A DNA stretch of 64,000 nt from Microcebus murinus (GCF_040939455.1 NC_134104.1:142822501-142886500), one strand, 5' to 3'; counted from the first letter of the stretch, positions 1 to 13,612 are shown. Numbers and translations: made by a program. Notes: generated by a model from the letters alone, not told the origin.

Positions 1-350
1 AGCAGTCACACATACCTGCATGTGAACATACACGCCCCTCGTGAACACTGACTTGCACACGTGTATGTGAAATGAAATTTTACAAAATGAGACATAGCCT
101 TACCATGAGTAATGTGCTCTAATAATTCTTACCTATTCTGTTCTAGTCCATTTAGCTGCACTACATCTATTCTGCTCCCACTCTGTGTTTTATTTATTTC
201 ATTATACAAATTCAGATTATAGCCAATGATTTGACTTCTTGATATATCAACAGGTCACACTTAAATTTTGAAATACATTAGTCTAAATATAAATTTACTT
301 ATTATTTTATTTTCTCACTCAGTCTTTGTAGAAAGGAGCACATCTGGTAT

Positions 351-353
<3 letters not shown>

Positions 354-396
<43 letters not shown>
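354..396 (+). repeat. (TA)n followed by (CA)n microsatellite
   Basis: About 17 TA units (354-387) passing into CACACACAC (388-396). Confidence 0.95.
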
Positions 397-739
397 TCTT
401 CAGCTATGTGTGATGTTAATACAATGATCAAAATATATTGTTCTTTTCACTGAGCAAATGCCAGTTAATACAATTTGAAGATAAGAATGATGTCTAGATT
501 ATCATAAGTACTTACCAATAGGTCAGATAAATTATTTTGGAAATCATAGATGTAAGTCATTATTAAACTATATCCAGTTGTCCCAGAAAAGGGTCTTTTT
601 GCATAAGGTAGTAAGTGTATATCTAGAAAGCGTTTGCTGTTCTGAGTTGTTCTTCATATAACCACAGTATCCGAGCTCAGTTAAAAAAAAAAAAAAACAA
701 TTCTAACAATTGCTTAAACAATTAGAAGACATTTATGTT

Positions 740-1010
740 TTTAGAAACATTTATTCATTTCCTGTTATGTTCCAGACAGGGGTTCCGAAGACCTAGAGAT
801 AAACAAAGCATAGTTCCTGCCTTTGGGGAACTTACAGCCAACTCCCAGATAATTTCAGAAACCCTCGGATAAGTGGTGAAGTGCAGATGTGCACCCTGAT
901 AGAGGCATGAAGGTGAACACAGAGAAGGAGCAGACCACGGGAAGTGTGTGAGAGACAGCTAGGGGCTTTGTTAGGGAAGAGGTGACCCCTGAATCTCATC
1001 CTGTTGGTTA
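740..1010 (-). mobile_element. L2 LINE relic
   Basis: Diverged match to the reverse complement of L2 3' sequence: ATTTATTCATTT..., GTTCCTGCCTTTGGGGAACTTACA and a later GAAGAGGTGACCCCTGAA. Boundaries approximate. Confidence 0.5.
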
Positions 1011-2756
1011 ATATATAGGCTGCAAGCAGTGATCCATCACACGTTGTAAGATGATTTCCTCAAAAGGAAGAAACCTTTGGAGAATGGAGGTGGCTGGGGT
1101 GTGGTTCTAACTGGTGGAAGGGTTCTTGCTTTATACCAAAAGCCCTCTACTGTTCAGGAGCAGCTCCGAGAAAAGACAGGTGGGTGCATGATGGCACCTG
1201 GGTGTGTAAAGATTCAAATAAGTTCTTGTAATAAAAACATCAGAGAACTGTTTTGTGACAAGTGTCACAGGTGTGCATTGCACCATCTGCTGGCACAGGG
1301 AGAGCATGAGATGCATTGCCAAGGATGAGATCAGAGCTTTACTCCTGACGAGCCTTCCTGGAATCCTTCTCGGGGATTCTCAGCTCATGGACCTTGACTT
1401 CCTTTCCCTTTTGACCAAGGACAATACAAGAGGAGATTTAATAAATAACTGTAAGGTATCATTTCTCTGTTACTGAAAATTCTTTTGAATATCCTCACTT
1501 ACTTGGTTCTCTTCATTTCTTCCAGGGGAACACAAGGGGGCTGGTCTATTCACACATCTGAATAAAGAGCAAGAGGATATCTATAGATGGTTGGCCTGGC
1601 CACCACAGGACCTCTTGCTCTGCTGCATCTTTCTGTGTTTGCTCTTAACTTCAGCTTCTGACTCTGGTCCCATCCTTCCAGATGTGAGCAGTCTGAACTC
1701 TTAAACTCTGCTCCTCCCACCCCCATACACAGCCTAAATGTGCGTCTCACTTTCACCTCCCTCCTTTGCCCCTTCAAATCATCTTTGATATTAGCTATAG
1801 TCTGTGGCCTTCAAATCTCTGCTGAGCCATCCCTGGAGAATGGGCTGGGCAAGGAAAATCATACTTGAACTCTCAGGGAAAGAAGGAGGAAGGTTGCTTC
1901 TAACTCATTCTCAAAGTTCACTTCTTTGTGGGCAATTATCATACTCTAAAGGAGAATTACTAACTTTTGAGTAAACATGTTAAGCAAATGTTTCCATTCT
2001 TACTTGTAGGATGTTACTTTCTTCATCCTTTTGGATGAGAATTTTTTTTTTTGAATCATGAATTAGTCTAAATTAACTTTCTCTTGCAAATCAATGAACT
2101 ACTCAATAAGGATTCTTTTCGGAATTAATTCACTGTTTAACATACTTTAATGAAAAACAGAGAAAATAAGTACTTGGAAATCTAAGTTGAATAACTCTTT
2201 GTTTTTAGCAGATTGTAAATTTCTCCAAGGCAAGTACAGATGGACTATGTCCGTCTTCGAACCTCTCACAATTTTTAGCAGAATGGCTTGCACCTAGGAG
2301 GATCTGGGTAGATAATTGTCCACTCTGCTGGCATTAACAAGGCCTGATTACACACATGGTCACATACACGTGGATTATCTGTACAATTAAAGCTGGGTCC
2401 TCTAAGAGACTGCTTCATTTACGTTGACCAATTTAAATACAAATCTCAGCCTTGCAAAACATCAGATACTGAATATAATTTAATGTTCTCTTATTGATTC
2501 ATTTTCATAGTATGAAAATCAGCTATTGAGCTGTGCTCATGGGAATGATGGCTCTTGCTGCTAAACTTCACCTACCCCAGAGACATCCACAGGAGAAATG
2601 GTGAACAATGGGACAAAAAGAGGGAAAGAGATAAAATGACTCTGTGAGTCCTTACCAGTAAAATTCATGGAATACTACTCAGCACATAGGAACATGATGT
2701 GTTAGCTGCTATTATAATTGTTTTAGGCAGTTCCTTTATTAGAATCTTAGAATCTT

Positions 2757-3094
2757 TTTTTTTTTCTTTTTTTTTTTTTGAGACAGAGTCTCACTCTGTT
2801 GCCCAGCTAGAATGCTGTAGTGTCAGCCTAGCTCACAGCAACCTCAAACTCCTGGGGTCAAGCGATCCTCCTGCCTCAGCCTCCTAAGTAGCTGGGACTA
2901 CAGGCATGTGCCACTATGCCCGGCTTATTATTTTTCTATATATTTTTAGTTCTTCAGCTATTTTATTTCTATTTTTAGTAGAAACGGGGTCTCACTCTTG
3001 CTCTGGCTGGTTTCAAACTCCTGACCTTTAGCAATCTGCCCACTTCAGCCTCCCAGAGTGCTAGGATTATAGGCGTGAGCCACTGTGCCCAGCC
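2757..3094 (-). mobile_element. Alu SINE, strepsirrhine type, antisense
   Basis: Poly-T head, then GAGACAGAGTCTCACTCTG and onward to the complement of the Alu 5' end (AGGCGTGAGCCACTGTGCCC). The middle carries the long TATATATTTTTAGTT...TTTCTATTTTTAGTAG linker typical of lemur Alus. Flanked by direct repeats TTAGAATCTT at 2747-2756 and 3097-3106. Confidence 0.93.
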
Positions 3095-3334
3095 TATTAG
3101 AATCTTTGAACTGCTAATGTACATGCTCTGCATGGAGTATTGAAACTTGAAAGTAAATACAGGACAGAGAAATCAGAACACTTATAAATTTCCTATGACC
3201 AGCTATAGAATTTAAAACATCAAGAGTATTCAATTCTAATTGACATTTTTATGTCCTGCCTCTTCCCTAAAAAGAGCAATTCAGGTAGCCAACTAAATAA
3301 TATATATTTCCTGGGAAGAAAGTGAAGCACAACT

Positions 3335-3490
3335 GGTGGCTTTTAACTTGTTGTATGACCTTGGGCAAATTTCTTGGTCTTACTGAGTGTCAGTTGTCCC
3401 ATGTGTATTAATGGAAACTATTTGTGGTTGTGACAGAATAAATGAGATAATATCTATAAGCTTATTGATATTTTATAGGCACTGACTAAT
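3335..3490 (+). mobile_element. MIR SINE relic
   Basis: TTGTATGACCTTGGGCAAATTT, then a diverged CTCAGTTT-like segment and AATAAATGAGATAATATCTATAAGC, in the MIR order. Diverged, boundaries approximate. Confidence 0.65.
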
Positions 3491-3994
3491 ATGTTATAAT
3501 AATATCTTGAATATCTATTATGTATCTGGCATGGTGTTAGCAGCTGGTGGTTTTGAAATTAAATTTGGGGTGTAACTTTCGGAGAGTCCCACAAATAGAT
3601 TTGAAATTAGAGAATTATATAGCATTATAGTGGTGTCTGAGTGTTAGAGGTAAAAACACCACCGTAGTTCATGTGTAAATAAGAGTTTACAATCTTGGGG
3701 AGAATCATAGGGGTTTTTTTGTTGTTGTTGTTAAGAATTACGTGTATGGTCCCATATAAACCAAGTCAGAAGTATCAGTTCGCATACATGTGCATGTTGT
3801 GTGTACAAGTTTTAATACCTTTGTACAAATTGCAATATTTGGAGCAGTGATGGGGCGTCAGGGGTTAAAGAGGTGATTTAGAGTTGCTAACAATGGTTTA
3901 AAGCCAAGCAGTGGTTCTTAACCTGGGTCTTCTTATCTCCACAAATTGTCTTCAGCCTTCCAAAGGGATGTCCCACAGTGTTGCAGGTGGGCTT

Positions 3995-4400
3995 CCGGGA
4001 GGCAGACTCTGAGATGGAGTTTAGTGTGCAGGAGGTTCACCAAGAAGAGTGTGGTAAACATCCAGGGAGGTCAACACCAGGGAGGGGTGTAGGAGTGGGC
4101 AGAGGGAGAAGGAGAGTTACACTTCAGGCCAGAGGATGAGGGCATTCCCAGCCAACCCTGCGGGAAGCTCTGCAGCCAGAATGGCCTTCAGAGTGTCCCA
4201 GACAGGGCAGAGATGCCAGGCCTCACAGTAGCCCCTTGATCAGTTGTTGGGTTACTGGATGTGGATTCCCCCAGGAAAGATTGTGGCATAAGGTGACTCA
4301 GCAATCTGCAGCCGAGAAAGTCCTTCAAAAGGCAACAAGTCCTTGAAGGGAGAATTGTGTCCACCACCTGAGGTCTATCAGGAAGGTAAAAAATTAACAA
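3995..4400. repeat. Possible old interspersed repeat, family not identified
   Basis: A stretch less AT-rich than its surroundings, beginning GAGGCAGACTCTGAGATGGAG and running to about 4400. It reads like a mammal-wide repeat, but I cannot name the family or find its ends. A CAGTGGTTCTTAACCTGGGT hAT-like terminus lies just before it at about 3910. Confidence 0.3.
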
Positions 4401-5394
4401 CAGATATTCTTCAATACTCTAGAGCAAGTGTACATCAATGCCTGCCTTAGAATTGAATAAAAATTGTGCATTGCTACTAGGGAGCAAAACCTTTACTAGA
4501 TGTGGGTCAGTTTTTCACGGAAGGTGTGATCTACATGAGGTTTTCAAACCTCTCACCTTCTCCCTGGAAATAATAATCAATCACCTAAAAATCCCAGTGT
4601 CTCCCACTTGCACTGAAGCCCAGTTTGGGTGCATAGTATTTGCATGTGACAGTGATTTAATCTCGGAGAAATTTTTATATGTTGAACATTTATTATGCAC
4701 ATTTAAAAAACGTGCACGGGCATAGATAATTGTGTAACAAATCCCCATGTACACATCATGGAGCATCAACATGTTGTCCTTCTTGTACCAGAGGAGTTTT
4801 TTAATAGCATAAAGCACAGCCTCCTGTGTTGATCAGGCAGATCTGGACTGATGTGCCCTCAGAGCGGGGTGAGATTTCACAATGTTGGAAGTCACGAACG
4901 TCTCTTAATAGCGCTGACGTGAGTGCAGTTGAAGCTGTCAGAGCCGTGGTTCTGGGAAGTGGCATGCCTACCCCCACGGTCCTCTGGAGTAGCGCTCGGC
5001 CATCCACTCACATTTCCACTGCCCCAGGCTCGGCAGCTGGGCCGTGGGAATTGGATTTGAACCTGGAATGTGTGCTGACGCCTGAGGCCGTCTTAATGTT
5101 CCATGGCACCCAAGAAGGCCATGCCCTGTGTCACAGGCCAAGAAAGGTACAGTACATTTAACATGTTTGCTTCATTTTTGTAACTATGTCGTGTAACTGA
5201 GGGGCCTCCCGGAAATTAGTGCACATGGAAGTGATTTGTCTAGCCTTCTGTGCTTTTTGGCAATTTTTCAGCCCAAAATAAAACCAAAATCAAAATTTCT
5301 GTTTAGGAAAGGAGTATCTTTAGAAAATTCTGCAGAGAATATTTAAAGCAATGTTTGGAATCTTACTAGAATGCTACAACTTGAATATCTAAAT

Positions 5395-5765
5395 TATTTT
5401 TTAAGTTTGATTTTGCATTTAATTGACACAATAATTTCACATATACGTGGGGTACAGTGTGATGTTCTGATATGAGGATATACTGTGTAATGATCAAATC
5501 AGGGTAATTGGCATATCTATCATCTCAAACACTTACTATTTCTTTGTGGTGAGAATATGCCAAACGTTTTTTTCTCGTTATTTCTCGTTATTTTGAAATA
5601 TACACTACATTGTGGTTAACTATAGTCACCTTGCTGTGCAATAGAATGCCAAAACTTATTCCTCTCCACTAACTAACTAGGTACCTGTTCACCAACCTCT
5701 CTCCCCAAAGCACACACCCCATCTCCTCAGCGTCTGGTAACCTCTGTTCTACCATTTCTGACTCC
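5395..5765 (-). mobile_element. L1 (L1M-type) 3' UTR fragment, antisense
   Basis: Starts near TTAATTGACACAATAATTTC, followed by GGGGTACAGTGTGATGTTCTG, AATGATCAAATCAGGGTAAT, AACTATAGTCACCTTGCTGT and ACCAACCTCTCTCCCC. This is the complement of the 3' end of old mammalian L1s. No ORF2 sequence is attached. Sub-family not determined. Confidence 0.75.
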
Positions 5766-6232
5766 CCACCAGTTCAAGTCCCCAAATGGCTCTGCCAAAG
5801 CATTCATCGTGATGTCCCAGCCCTGTTAGGCAATGCTTTTGCTGGGCTCTGTCTTCGGCATAAAGAGCCCTCATGGTCCTCCCAGGAGTGAATCAGCAGT
5901 CCGTGTTACCCCTTTGAATTGAGCAGGAATTTGTGGGTTGTTTGGCTCCTGTGCAGGTGGTGGTGGTGGGGGGGTAGTTTGCAGCAGTTGCGGTTCCTCT
6001 TTGAGATGGGGGCTCAGCTGTTTCCTTGGTCACGCGCCCCTAGTAAGTGCCTGGAGGAGGCAGGAGGCCAAGAATACAGCTGAGACTTGAGCTGCAGCCA
6101 ACTCCCAGCAGCTGCTACTCTGTTCTCTGAGCTGGAACCAACTCCAGGCTGCTATGTGACCTGATCTGGCATTTGGGGAGGGGCTTCCGAGGAGTGTCAC
6201 TTGCACATTCTGAGTGACTTAACCCACCTGCT

Positions 6233-6234
<2 letters not shown>

Positions 6235-6264
<30 letters not shown>
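6235..6264 (+). repeat. (TG)15 microsatellite
   Basis: Thirty nt of uninterrupted TG. Confidence 0.95.
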
Positions 6265-6265
<1 letters not shown>

Positions 6266-7142
6266 CCTATTTTAAGTAATATTTCTCCAACATTCAAATT
6301 ACATGAAAAAAATTTGGGTCACTGAAAGAAAAAAGAACTTTAGCTCCTTTGGGGACTAATGAACTTATAGATCTTAAAGGAATTATTTTAAAAGATAAAT
6401 CTAAGGGTACCATCCTAACTCAGAATGTATGAGTTTGTATGAGCATATCTTGGTTTATATTTGTATTTGTGTATATATGCACAAAAACTGCTTGGAAAGA
6501 ATACTGGACTAGCAGTAAAAACTGAGTCCTAGTTTTTGTGTGGCTTTTACTTACAGAGATATGTGATTCTGGACAATACATTTGCCCTTGAGCTAAGCTT
6601 TTTTTTAAACAAATATGATAGTAAAATAATAAACCTCTCAGATCAAATTACGAGTGCTTGTCTTTTAAAGTAAAAAAAAAACAAGTGAAAAGTGCTGAGC
6701 AAAGTGCTGTACATGGACATGCTACAGAATCAAAATGTGTACTTAGATCACACACACACTTACATTATCTATTTCTACATTGCTTTAATTGATAGTCTTT
6801 TTTTTGCAGCAAGACAGGACATTTACTGGTCTGGGCATCAGGCAGATGGGAGGGGGGAGGAAGGGATGGGTATCTACATACATAATTGATAGTCTTTTAA
6901 AATGACTTACCATAGAGTTGTTTTACATAATATAAACAGATCCATTTGGAGGCAAAAGATTATATAAAGCATTCTGGATTTAGTCATTTTCTATGTTTGA
7001 GAAACAAGAAAAAAATTCTCTAGTTAAATATCATATGAGTTCATGAACTCATCCTCCTATTCAAAAGCACCCCTGCTGATGAAGAGCTACTTAATGAATC
7101 CTACTCAGTTTTTAAAAGAATTAATACAACTTCCTCCTCAAA

Positions 7143-7230
7143 TCTCCTGGAGGGCAGGGCTGTATTCTATTCATTTTTGTAATGCTTGTTCCCACCAACG
7201 TACTTGATAAGTGTATGTAGGATAACATTT
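7143..7230 (+). mobile_element. L2 LINE 3' relic
   Basis: TCCTGGAGGGCAGGGCTGTA followed by a diverged L2 3' end. Short, boundaries approximate. Confidence 0.45.
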
Positions 7231-8749
7231 ATCCTGTTCATTAATGGTTTTAAAAGGAAAAATGATAGGATCTGTGTGTTGCTGTGATTTCTGAAATAGC
7301 CAGGCCATTGCTCTTGGTGTCATTGCTCAGCTGGTCTTTGCCCCTCTCCTTGGACTCTCAGCTCCAACCTTTCCCCTCAACGAATAGTGGACTGGAGGCA
7401 GGAGCTGATTCAAAGTGACCAACCTATTTAGAGGCTGCTCAATAAAGGGGGATCAATAGATAGTATATATGAAGAATGCAACAAATAACTACAGATGTCA
7501 CCTGTATACCTTTCATTGAATCTAAACCTACTAAGCAGAAGGGAATCTGATTTCTTTTCATGAAGTTACAGGGTCTCCTTGCACTCTCTTAATTTTTCCT
7601 GAAATTTTTTGTTGTTTTCTTGGAGAGGGAAGTAAGCTTAAAACAAAATATTCCAGTCAATGGCTCCACACACACAAAAAATATCCTTGAATTCTTAAGA
7701 CATTTTGGCCCAGGCATACTTAGAATTATTCTTGACTTTGTTTTTAATGAATTGAGTTGTTTTGATTTTGATATTTATTCTAAGTGCAAAACATATTTTA
7801 TGATAATTTAAATGTTTATTTAATTAGTCTTGAGATTCTTTTGGCATTATTAAAGTAGTTTTTTAAAATTCTGTTAAATTACTTGGTCGTGTGTGGTTTT
7901 TTCTTAGTTTTTGTCTTTGACATTTATTTAAAACATGCCTTTTCATAGACTAAATTCCTTTCATTGCACAGCTGATTAGATGTACTTATTCTTTAATTTT
8001 ATTTTTATTAACAATTCTTTTCATTGTCTTTACTTTCCTATTTTCTGATTAGATGGATAATTACATTGCAACCACAAACATGCTTCACAGTGTGATTAAC
8101 ACTGCAAATAGGCATTTGAATTCATTCATTATATTTTAGTCTCTTCGCAATCTTTATGCTTACTATTTCTGAATATAAAACAGGCTTATTTGAGAAGATT
8201 TGGAAAGACTAGAATAGGCATATGCCCTCAACTGTCCACCTGAATCTCCACTGGCATCATTTTGGCATGACTTTATTATTTATTGCTAGGCATGCGGAGA
8301 CTGTTAGCCTCACTCATTTCAAAAGCGTATGGATAAAATTGAAGTCCTGGAACCAGTCTGCCAGAATTTGACCTGTACCCCACCCCTTTCTGCAGTGAAA
8401 TCTTGAATGTGACACTTAAGATGTCTGTGGCTCAGCTTCCTCCACTCTAAAATGTGACTGTTTAAGGGTTAATCCTTTTATCCCATGTTCTTTAATCAAG
8501 ATAATGTCAGGCAGAGTGCGTATCCAATAGATGTACTAAAATCGTTTTAAATTTTATCCTATATATAATAACATTTAACTTTACTTTTATGTAAAGCATC
8601 TAATTGTACCATAGTAAAACTAGTTTTCTTAACCAGTATGATTTCTGGGAGTGATCATGATAATGAGGAACTAATTGTGAGTCTGAGATTGAGACCATGG
8701 TGGTTTTGCATTATGATTAGGTGCCATAATCTCATGACTGGTTAAATTT

Positions 8750-8860
8750 ATTTATTCATTCATTAAATAAGTAATTGATCAAACAGTTACCGAATGCCAG
8801 GTATTCTACTGGGTGTTTTGATACAATAAAAATAAGGATATTCCTTGTTTTTATATAATT
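8750..8860 (-). mobile_element. L2 LINE 3' relic
   Basis: TATTCATTCATTAAATAAG, then GAATGCCAGGTATTCTACTG and ATACAATAAAAATAAGG, matching the antisense L2 3' end pattern. Confidence 0.45.
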
Positions 8861-10067
8861 TATGTTAGAGAAGGCTAAATAACTTAAAAATTCTTCTTGC
8901 ATAGTCAGCAGTTCTTTTTGCAGTGACCCTTAAAATCTGGGCTCTATTTGTAGCTTTGCTCACTTCTCAATGCATTTTGCAGAGGTGCTAGATTAAAAGA
9001 AGAGAAAAAGGCATGTAAGAGTCCTTCTAGTTAATTAAAGGAAAATGTAATCTAGTCTGAAAGGGGATTATAATGCATGACAACTTAATTTATAATGACA
9101 TTTTGAAATGGTATTGGTACAGCATCACTTGAAAAAAATGCACTTTGGAAGTCAGCAATGGAACAGATATTTTGATGACAGCATATAGAGTCTTTGACAC
9201 TTGAACATCACCTGCAGCACTTTCTTCCTTAATAAAAAAGAAAAGAAAAGAAAAAGAAAACAAGGAACTCACAAAGAAAACAAATTTCCTTCTCAGAAGG
9301 TTGACAATTTCCCTTTTTCAGAACCGTCTTGCTACTTTTTGTTGTAAGGTATCATCTCTGACTTTGTTTCTATCCATTTTGGGGTAAGAGTAGTTGTAAA
9401 TATAGAAGAGTGCATTTTTTGGAAACATATATCTATTCATTAAAGGAAAAAAATGGGAGCCTGAAAATCAGCATTTTTAGTAATTGGATGGGCAGCATTT
9501 GTTTTCAGCGTTGCAGGGTCACCTTAAGTTCAGCACCCTGGTGAGCCCAGTGGATCGTCAGTGGAGCCAATAGCTGGTGTGTTCTGCTGGTTGGTCTGCC
9601 ATCCTCCCCTTGCTCTTGGTGGGATCTCTGAAGTTTAGAGCAGTCATGGCCAGACTTGGAATTGGCAGCTGTGGGAATTCCAAGCCCCATGGGAATGATC
9701 AGGCCACAGAGTCATCTGCGGGGAGCCAGTGCTCCCAGAATGAAAAACCTTCCAGGCTGTGAGGGTAGTTTCAGACCACACAGGATTTCAAATACCTGGG
9801 ATCTACCATTTGCACATTTGTAAATAGCCAGGATTCAAATTATACAAATTACACAGACATGCATAACTATTTAAAATTAGAATACTAATAATGCCTTGTG
9901 AGGCAAAAAATAGTCATTTATGTATATGTGCTTAGAATTCTTTGGTACTTTAAGATTCAGATTACATCAACAGATTCAATGACATCGACTCTCTTGTCGT
10001 CATGTCGATGACTTTTGAGAAGCAACAGGATCCTATTGTGCTCTTTACTTTCTTCGTTTCTTCTTCT

Positions 10068-10171
10068 TTCTTCTTCTTCTTCTTCTTCTTCTTCTTCTTC
10101 TTCTTCTTCTTCTTCTTCTTCTTCTTCTTCTTCTTCTTCTTCTTCTTCTTCTTCTTCTTCTTCTTCTTCTT
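10068..10171 (+). repeat. Pure (TTC)n / (GAA)n tract, about 34 units
   Basis: 104 bp of uninterrupted TTC on + (GAA on -), preceded by imperfect TTTC/TTC sequence from about 10050. Translates as poly-Phe or poly-Glu in spurious ORFs. No Alu adjoins it. Confidence 0.98.
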
Positions 10172-11716
10172 GAAAGTGTGTAATCATTTGAAGTGTAGAA
10201 CACATTTTCCTATATCCCATACTTTAACAAATACAGGGAAATGCTATTTCTAACATACTATTTATCTGTAATTATAGACAATGCTCTCTCTGCCAGTTGC
10301 TAGTAATAAGGAATGAATGACTGTCTTTGTTTTCTTAGTTTTAAATCTATTTGTGAAAATTAAATTTTGTTGCAGCCTGCATCATAAATTCCTCCAAACA
10401 TTCCATATTCTACTTTCACACATTAATTTTTCATGAGAGTTTTTGACAGTTGGGCCTCCTTCCCTCCCTCCTGCCTTCTCTCTTTCTCTTTCTTCTTTCC
10501 TAATTACCATTATGAGTAAAGAAAGCTTATGATTTTTCCCACTGTGTAATTTTTTCCCCCATGTTTAGGCCTTGGAGTTTTTATTAAAGAGATCATATCC
10601 AACAAAAAAATTCCACTTCTGAAAGTGCCTTGATATACATTATGAATGCAACTACTGACTTCTCCTTTCTTATCTACATTTAAAATCTTGAAGGTTTCAC
10701 AAATAAGCCTACATCTCAAAAGCTGAATATTACATGTTATATAAGATTGATGGATATTTCATTTCCATAATATATCAAATCATAAATTTAATTCTTTGCT
10801 GGATAATTTTACCCTGCTAATTTCCACATCTGTAGCTTGAGTGTACACTCTGGCCAAACTTTTAACAACCATCCTTTCTTATGTTTCTATTCTTTTGTGT
10901 AATAGCATATTTTCAGCCCCCATTGCAGGGATCAAGTTGTTCCGCTTTGTTGTAGGGAAGCTACATCACATTTGACTTTTAAGTGGTTACACATTAGAGA
11001 CATCAAAGTGGGTGTGTTAGCTTCACATCTTCCTCCCTGCAACGTCAGCTTGCATTGGGTCCGCTAGCACTTCAATCTTCTATTGAAGTGTCTGAAAACT
11101 CCTCTTTAAGATTATCTTGTCTGTTCCTGCCAACCATGTACAAAGCTAATAGCCCATTCCAGGCCCTTAGCTTAGGTAATATAGAATCCATGAATAGAAG
11201 CTCCCAAATCTTCAACTCCATCATTAGGCATCTTCAGAAAATTCTTGAACACCAGTTAACTCTCTTCCTTCAATAGTCATGGTACCATTCAGCCTTGGGA
11301 CCACACTCCAACATCTTTCATAACCTAAGTTCAGACTGACTGTTTGCCTTCCAAATATCATCAGCAGTTTCTGGCAGTTCCTTCATTTAGAATGATTCGG
11401 GAATCTGCTTTTGCCGCTTTCTTCAGAAATAAGTAATGCTAGCAGGTTCTAGTAACTTGTAGAACTTATACCAGCTCTCATTTTTATAAGATCGTTAAAA
11501 TGTATTAAACATTTTAAGATGTGGGGAATTACAAAAAGGAAACAACCCTACTCCTCAATCCTGGCTTCTTAGGATTGAAGAGCCTAGTTGGCGGTTTGTG
11601 CAGGGAGCACCCAAGTAGTGGGGTCTATCAGGTAGAAATTTGCCTGAAAATGCTTTTAGTCTTAAATGCAACTAACTCCTTAACTTCTCCTTCAAGCAAG
11701 AATGTTTTCTTTAAAA

Positions 11717-11754
11717 AGCAAGAAAAGAGAGAGAGAGAGACAGAGACAGAGAGA
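11717..11754 (+). repeat. GA-rich low-complexity tract
   Basis: GAAAAGAGAGAGAGAGACAG followed by further GAGA units with a few C interruptions. Confidence 0.85.
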
Positions 11755-13519
11755 GAATGTTCCATAAAATCAGGCTTAGGGCAGGGAGGGGCGACATCAT
11801 CATGCCATGCCAGCTGTTGAGGTAGAGAGTGGTCATGTGATTGCAATGCTAACACTGAATGGTGGTGGCAGGGCAGCTTTAAACTGCAGACTCTCCCTTT
11901 CGAATGACCAACCACGTACTCCCTTTTAGGTTGCTTTCTAAGCAGGGCATCTGGGGTCCACTCAGCATTGCCACAGATGGCCCTGGAGCCTCAGTACTGC
12001 CCGAGACAGATGCACAGCAATTCAAAAGGCTTAAATAGGAAATAACCTTCTGACCAAGCTCTGGGCACATTGCAAAAACACAGATTCTGCACCAGGTTCC
12101 TAAAAATGTTTTCCTCCCAGGAATGCATCCATTTCTCCTCTTCAGCAAACTGGTATCCATGGTGTTCCTGCTCTGTGTAAAACAGCAGTTGGCAGTTACA
12201 CCAGCCCGAGGGCCCTCCGTCCAAGAGGCTTAAGAGTCTAGTGCTGACATTCCTCAACTGGAACATTTCCTCAGAACCATTGCATTTAAAGTATGGCCCA
12301 AATACAAGCCAAACCCTTGATGGCTCAGAAATAAAGACTTAGAGATGTTCTTTTACACATTTGCTTTCACATGCCATACATGTGTTCCACCCAAGGAAGT
12401 CTTGTTCCACAGCCATATAGCTCCTTTTTGCCACCCTGGCTGCTGACCTTTGTCTCCCAGGAAAGGAGGCATCAGACGAAACAGTTCTGCCATCCTTCCT
12501 GTGGAGAATGAGATCCTAAATGTGGACCTTTCTCCTGCAGTGCCTCCACACCCCTTCTCAGGTTGTTCTGTTGTTACTGTCTTGCATCTGCCATTTAAAT
12601 AGGCTTACAGAGATTTAATGCCGGTGAAGAAAAATTCCAGCACTAACCAAAAGATATGCCAATGTTCGGTGAATTCCTTTGTTGTATATTTCAAGTGCAT
12701 CGTGTTACAGTAAGTCTGAGGACAGTCAGAATTATTTCTTAAATGCTTGTGTTTTTCTCCATCAACTATGTTGATCTCAGTAGTGGCTTTTTTGTTTTCA
12801 CGACTGCGTTTTCAGTGGTGCCAATGTGAACTTTTGGGTGGCATTGTACTAGGCAGTGTAGAGAAAGAAGACAAACAAAACGAGGGGGAAAAGGTTCCAG
12901 GACTTAAGGAAGGGGCAGAGCAGGCACAGGTGATGAGGCTATGTTATTCTCCCTTTTGTAACAGAAACACCATTGCACCTGAACTGGGGGGGGTGGCGCT
13001 TCCTCCTGGGAGGAGAGATGACACTTAGGCGAAGGAGTTTGTTAAAGGGAGCACTCGGAAGAAACTTCATGTAATGACTGAAAGAAGTCAACTTTGGGAG
13101 GAAGGAGAGACGCTGCTTCTAGTGTTTCTTGTTGCATAAAGATACAAGCAAGGCCTAGATGTCTGGCCAGTTTGTTTAGGATAAATCATGCATTTGATTG
13201 ATGCCATCACTTTCTCAGAAAAACTCAGAAAGTCTGAAGATGGAGCCTGGAGACACTCATCTGCATATACATCTTTACTTTAGGAGTTCAGCACGCTCCT
13301 TTTATCTTTAATGAGAACATATTTCCCATTGTCCCTGTTTTCTGTTGCTTATGTCTTTTGAGTTTCTTTAAGATTGCTTTTCAAAACTAGCTTTCAAGAA
13401 GACTTTGAGTTAACAGTCTAAGGTGAGCAGTGGTGTGTGTTGTTTGTATTATATGCTTTAGTCGTCTGGATTGCTTTGCTGTGAAGTCCCTTTGTTGACA
13501 TCTCTGGTTAATTTGGTAG

Positions 13520-13612
13520 CTTCTGCACAGCAAGCACCATCTCTTTTCTTTCTCTAGTATCCTATCCAGAAGGCCACACGATATTCCACCTAGTAGGGGC
13601 TCAATACATGGA
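13520..13612 (+). mobile_element. L2 LINE 3' relic
   Basis: AGCAAGCACCATCTCTTTTC, then ACCTAGTAGGGGCTCAATACA, the sense L2 3' end pattern. Confidence 0.45.

Noticed and set aside
2699..2887. Open frame containing ETESHSVAQLECCSVSLAHS
   Set aside because: It is a translated antisense Alu.
4438..4725. 95-codon open frame upstream
   Set aside because: No splice partners, no recognised domain, and AT-rich codon use like the flanking DNA.
10060..10171. CRISPR-like regular repeat
   Set aside because: A period-3 microsatellite in a mammalian genome, with no spacer structure.
9957..10253. Poly-Glu (-) and poly-Phe (+) open frames
   Set aside because: Both are translations of the TTC/GAA microsatellite, with no splice or start context.
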